From the NCBI GenBank assembly GCA_003663565.1, contig QMTT01000050.1, positions 1 through 6,658 on the forward strand: 6,658 bases of DNA. The letters run 5' to 3'. The notes below the pieces were generated by a model. That model worked only from the letters and a program-made list of their open reading frames with translations, had not been told where the DNA came from and made no database searches. This stretch comes from Thermoplasmata archaeon (GTDB lineage Archaea > Thermoplasmatota > B47-G6 > B47-G6B > 47-G6). The position numbers were made by a program, and so were the translations under genes. Numbering within the stretch: the stretch's first letter is position 1; each line of letters begins with the position of its first letter. This document shows, in pieces, positions 5,345 through 6,658 of this stretch.

Positions 5345-6332
5345 CGCTATAATAGTGGAAAATCTGGTAAAAAGATACGGAGATATAGAAGCACTTAGAG
5401 GAATAAGCTTTAAAGTGAGGAAAGGAGAAATATTTGCCTTTTTAGGCCCTAATGGAGCTGGAAAGACCACTACGATAAGCATATTAACTACATTATTAAA
5501 ACCAACTTCTGGACATGCCATAGTTGCGGGGCATGACGTCCTTAAGGAGCCAAAGGCCGTAAGGAGAAAAATAGGAATTGTCTTTCAGGAGCCAACCTAT
5601 GATAGGGAACTAACAGCATATGAGAACTTGTACATACATGGAAGGATTTATGGACTCAAGGGAAAAGAGCTTCATGAGAGAATAATGGAAATGTTAAAGT
5701 TTGTGGAGCTGGAGAGGTTTAAGGACAAACAACTAAAGACCTTTAGTGGGGGAATGATAAGGAGGCTTGAAATAGCTAGAGGCCTTTTACATCTTCCAGA
5801 AATTTTGTTTTTAGATGAGCCTACAATAGGGCTTGATCCACAAACTAGGTCTAGGATATGGGATTATATAAGAGATGTAAAAAAGGAGTACGATATGACG
5901 ATATTCCTTACAACTCATTATATGGACGAGGCAGAACAGCTCGCAGACAGGATTTCTATAATAGATCATGGAAAGATCATTGCAGAGGGCTCAGCAGATG
6001 ACCTTAAACGTCTAGTGGGAAGTGACATAATATATGTGAAGTTTGCCAATGGAGGTATAACTAAAGATTTGGATCTATCATTTGCTAAGTCATGGAGGCT
6101 TTTAAAGAGCAATCTTCTCGAGATAATAGTTGATGATGCGTCAAAAGCTATTCCTGAGATCTTTGAAAAAATGAATAAGTACGGTCTTAAGATTCTTGAG
6201 ATAAGCTACCGTAAACCCTCTCTAAATGACGTATTTATACATCTCACAGGAAGAAACTTAAGAGATGAGGAGTCTAATCCAGAGAGGTACATACTGCAGA
6301 CTATAAGGAGAAGATTTCCTAGGAGGGGGTAA
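5337..6332 (+). CDS. ABC transporter ATP-binding protein, DrrA-type
   Basis: A complete 331-residue ATPase expected on the inner face of the membrane, bound to the permease encoded next. Motifs are all intact: Walker A GPNGAGKTT (37-45), Q-loop Gln84 in VFQEPTYDRELTAYENL, signature FSGGM (136-140) with RRLEIARGL after it, Walker B ILFLDEP (156-162), D-loop GLDP, and H-loop His194 in TTHYMDEAEQLADR. The FSGGMIRRLE signature and the C-terminal PSLNDVFIHLTGRNL (295-309) are typical of the daunorubicin-resistance (DrrA) class that drives efflux of drugs, lipids or other hydrophobic compounds. The exported substrate cannot be read from the sequence. Start ATG 5337 has AAGGTGA at 5324-5330 and overlaps the PadR gene. 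The last residues are strongly basic (RRRFPRRG), and their codons also form the permease's ribosome binding site. Confidence 0.95.
   Translation: MSDAIIVENLVKRYGDIEALRGISFKVRKGEIFAFLGPNGAGKTTTISILTTLLKPTSGHAIVAGHDVLKEPKAVRRKIGIVFQEPTYDRELTAYENLYIHGRIYGLKGKELHERIMEMLKFVELERFKDKQLKTFSGGMIRRLEIARGLLHLPEILFLDEPTIGLDPQTRSRIWDYIRDVKKEYDMTIFLTTHYMDEAEQLADRISIIDHGKIIAEGSADDLKRLVGSDIIYVKFANGGITKDLDLSFAKSWRLLKSNLLEIIVDDASKAIPEIFEKMNKYGLKILEISYRKPSLNDVFIHLTGRNLRDEESNPERYILQTIRRRFPRRG
6321..6329 (+). promoter_or_regulatory. Ribosome binding site of the ABC-2 permease inside the ATPase 3' end
   Basis: AGGAGGGGG lies in the last codons of the ATPase and 9 bases before the ATG at 6339. It decides the permease start and indicates that the two proteins are made together. 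Confidence 0.7.
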
Positions 6333-6338
6333 ACGCTT

Positions 6339-6658
6339 ATGGACGCGTTTGTCACTATGGTGTATAGGCAGATTAAGAGGTTCATAAGAGCAAAATCTAG
6401 GATTCTTGGCACAATACTTATGCCATTAATTTGGCTTGTCTTCTTTGGTCTTGGATGGAGCAAGGTGTTTAACTTTCCCTATGCGAGGATTATATTCGGT
6501 GGCGTGGACTATCTCTCATTCCTTGTTCCAGGAATGTTTGCAATGTCTATATTTACAGGGAGCTTAATGAGCGGTATAAGCGTTCTCTGGGATAAGCAAT
6601 TTGGATTCCTAAAGGAGCTCTTAGTAGCACCATCCTCAAGAAAGGCAGGAATTGCTGG
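6339..6658 (+). CDS. ABC-2 type permease, DrrB-like, N-terminal part (cut by right window edge)
   Basis: An open frame starts at ATG 6339, 6 bases after the ATPase stop, and runs to the window edge (about 106 residues). It begins MDAFVTMVYRQIKRFIRAKS, a cytosolic amphipathic segment typical of the class. The first membrane helix is about 22-40 (ILGTILMPLIWLVFFGLGW). A short outer loop follows, with FNFPYARIIFGGVDYLSF, then a second helix about 59-84 (FLVPGMFAMSIFTGSLMSGI). KQFGFLKELLVAPSSR (86-101) is the cytosolic coupling motif of ABC-2 permeases (compare the usual E-x-x-x-x-L-x-x-P-x-S/R pattern). It should dimerise and pair with the preceding ATPase as an efflux pump. The rest, expected to bring it to about 250-270 residues and six helices, lies outside the window. 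Confidence 0.92.
   Translation, partial: MDAFVTMVYRQIKRFIRAKSRILGTILMPLIWLVFFGLGWSKVFNFPYARIIFGGVDYLSFLVPGMFAMSIFTGSLMSGISVLWDKQFGFLKELLVAPSSRKAGIA

Overview
The window comes from an archaeon, most likely a thermophile. The clearest evidence is a dphB (diphthine synthase) gene, a DhnA-type class I aldolase of the archaeal kind, a DUF357-type small protein, TATA-box promoters, and strong Shine-Dalgarno sites of the GGAGGTGATC type. Several genes overlap by only 1 to 8 bases. Arginine is coded mostly by AGA/AGG and isoleucine mostly by ATA, which is common in hyperthermophilic archaea. I cannot name the lineage; a TACK-type (Thermoproteota/Korarchaeota-like) genome is only an impression.

Layout. 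Positions 1-220 hold the 5' part of an unrecognised minus-strand gene cut by the window edge. Positions 221-451 are an AT-rich divergent intergenic region carrying candidate TATA boxes for the next operon. Positions 464-2243 (+) hold a two-gene sugar-phosphate operon: a DhnA-family aldolase followed 25 bp later by a PfkB/ribokinase-family kinase. This operon converges, with a 20-bp gap, on a four-gene minus-strand operon at 4747-2264. In transcription order that operon is: a conserved protein of unknown function with a C-terminal cysteine cluster, dphB, a winged-helix regulator-like protein, and a DUF357-type protein. Every junction in it is a stop/start overlap (TAATG, TGATG, ATGA), so the four are probably translationally coupled.

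Positions 4748-4852 are a compact divergent promoter region with nested inverted repeats. To its right (+) lies a PadR-regulator / ABC ATPase / ABC-2 permease operon of the DrrAB drug-export type. The permease runs off the right edge of the window.

How the genes work together. The aldolase and kinase probably act on the same or successive sugar phosphates. DphB makes the methylated diphthine intermediate on elongation factor 2, and its three coupled partners are candidates for translation-linked roles, but nothing in their sequences proves this. The PadR protein most likely represses its own operon through the dyads upstream, with relief by an exported or toxic compound.

I found no CRISPR array, transposon, rRNA or tRNA. 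The most notable non-coding signal is a perfect 7-bp hairpin that pairs the aldolase's ribosome binding site with its probable TTG start codon. Nothing in the window amounts to a clearly new defence or mobile system.
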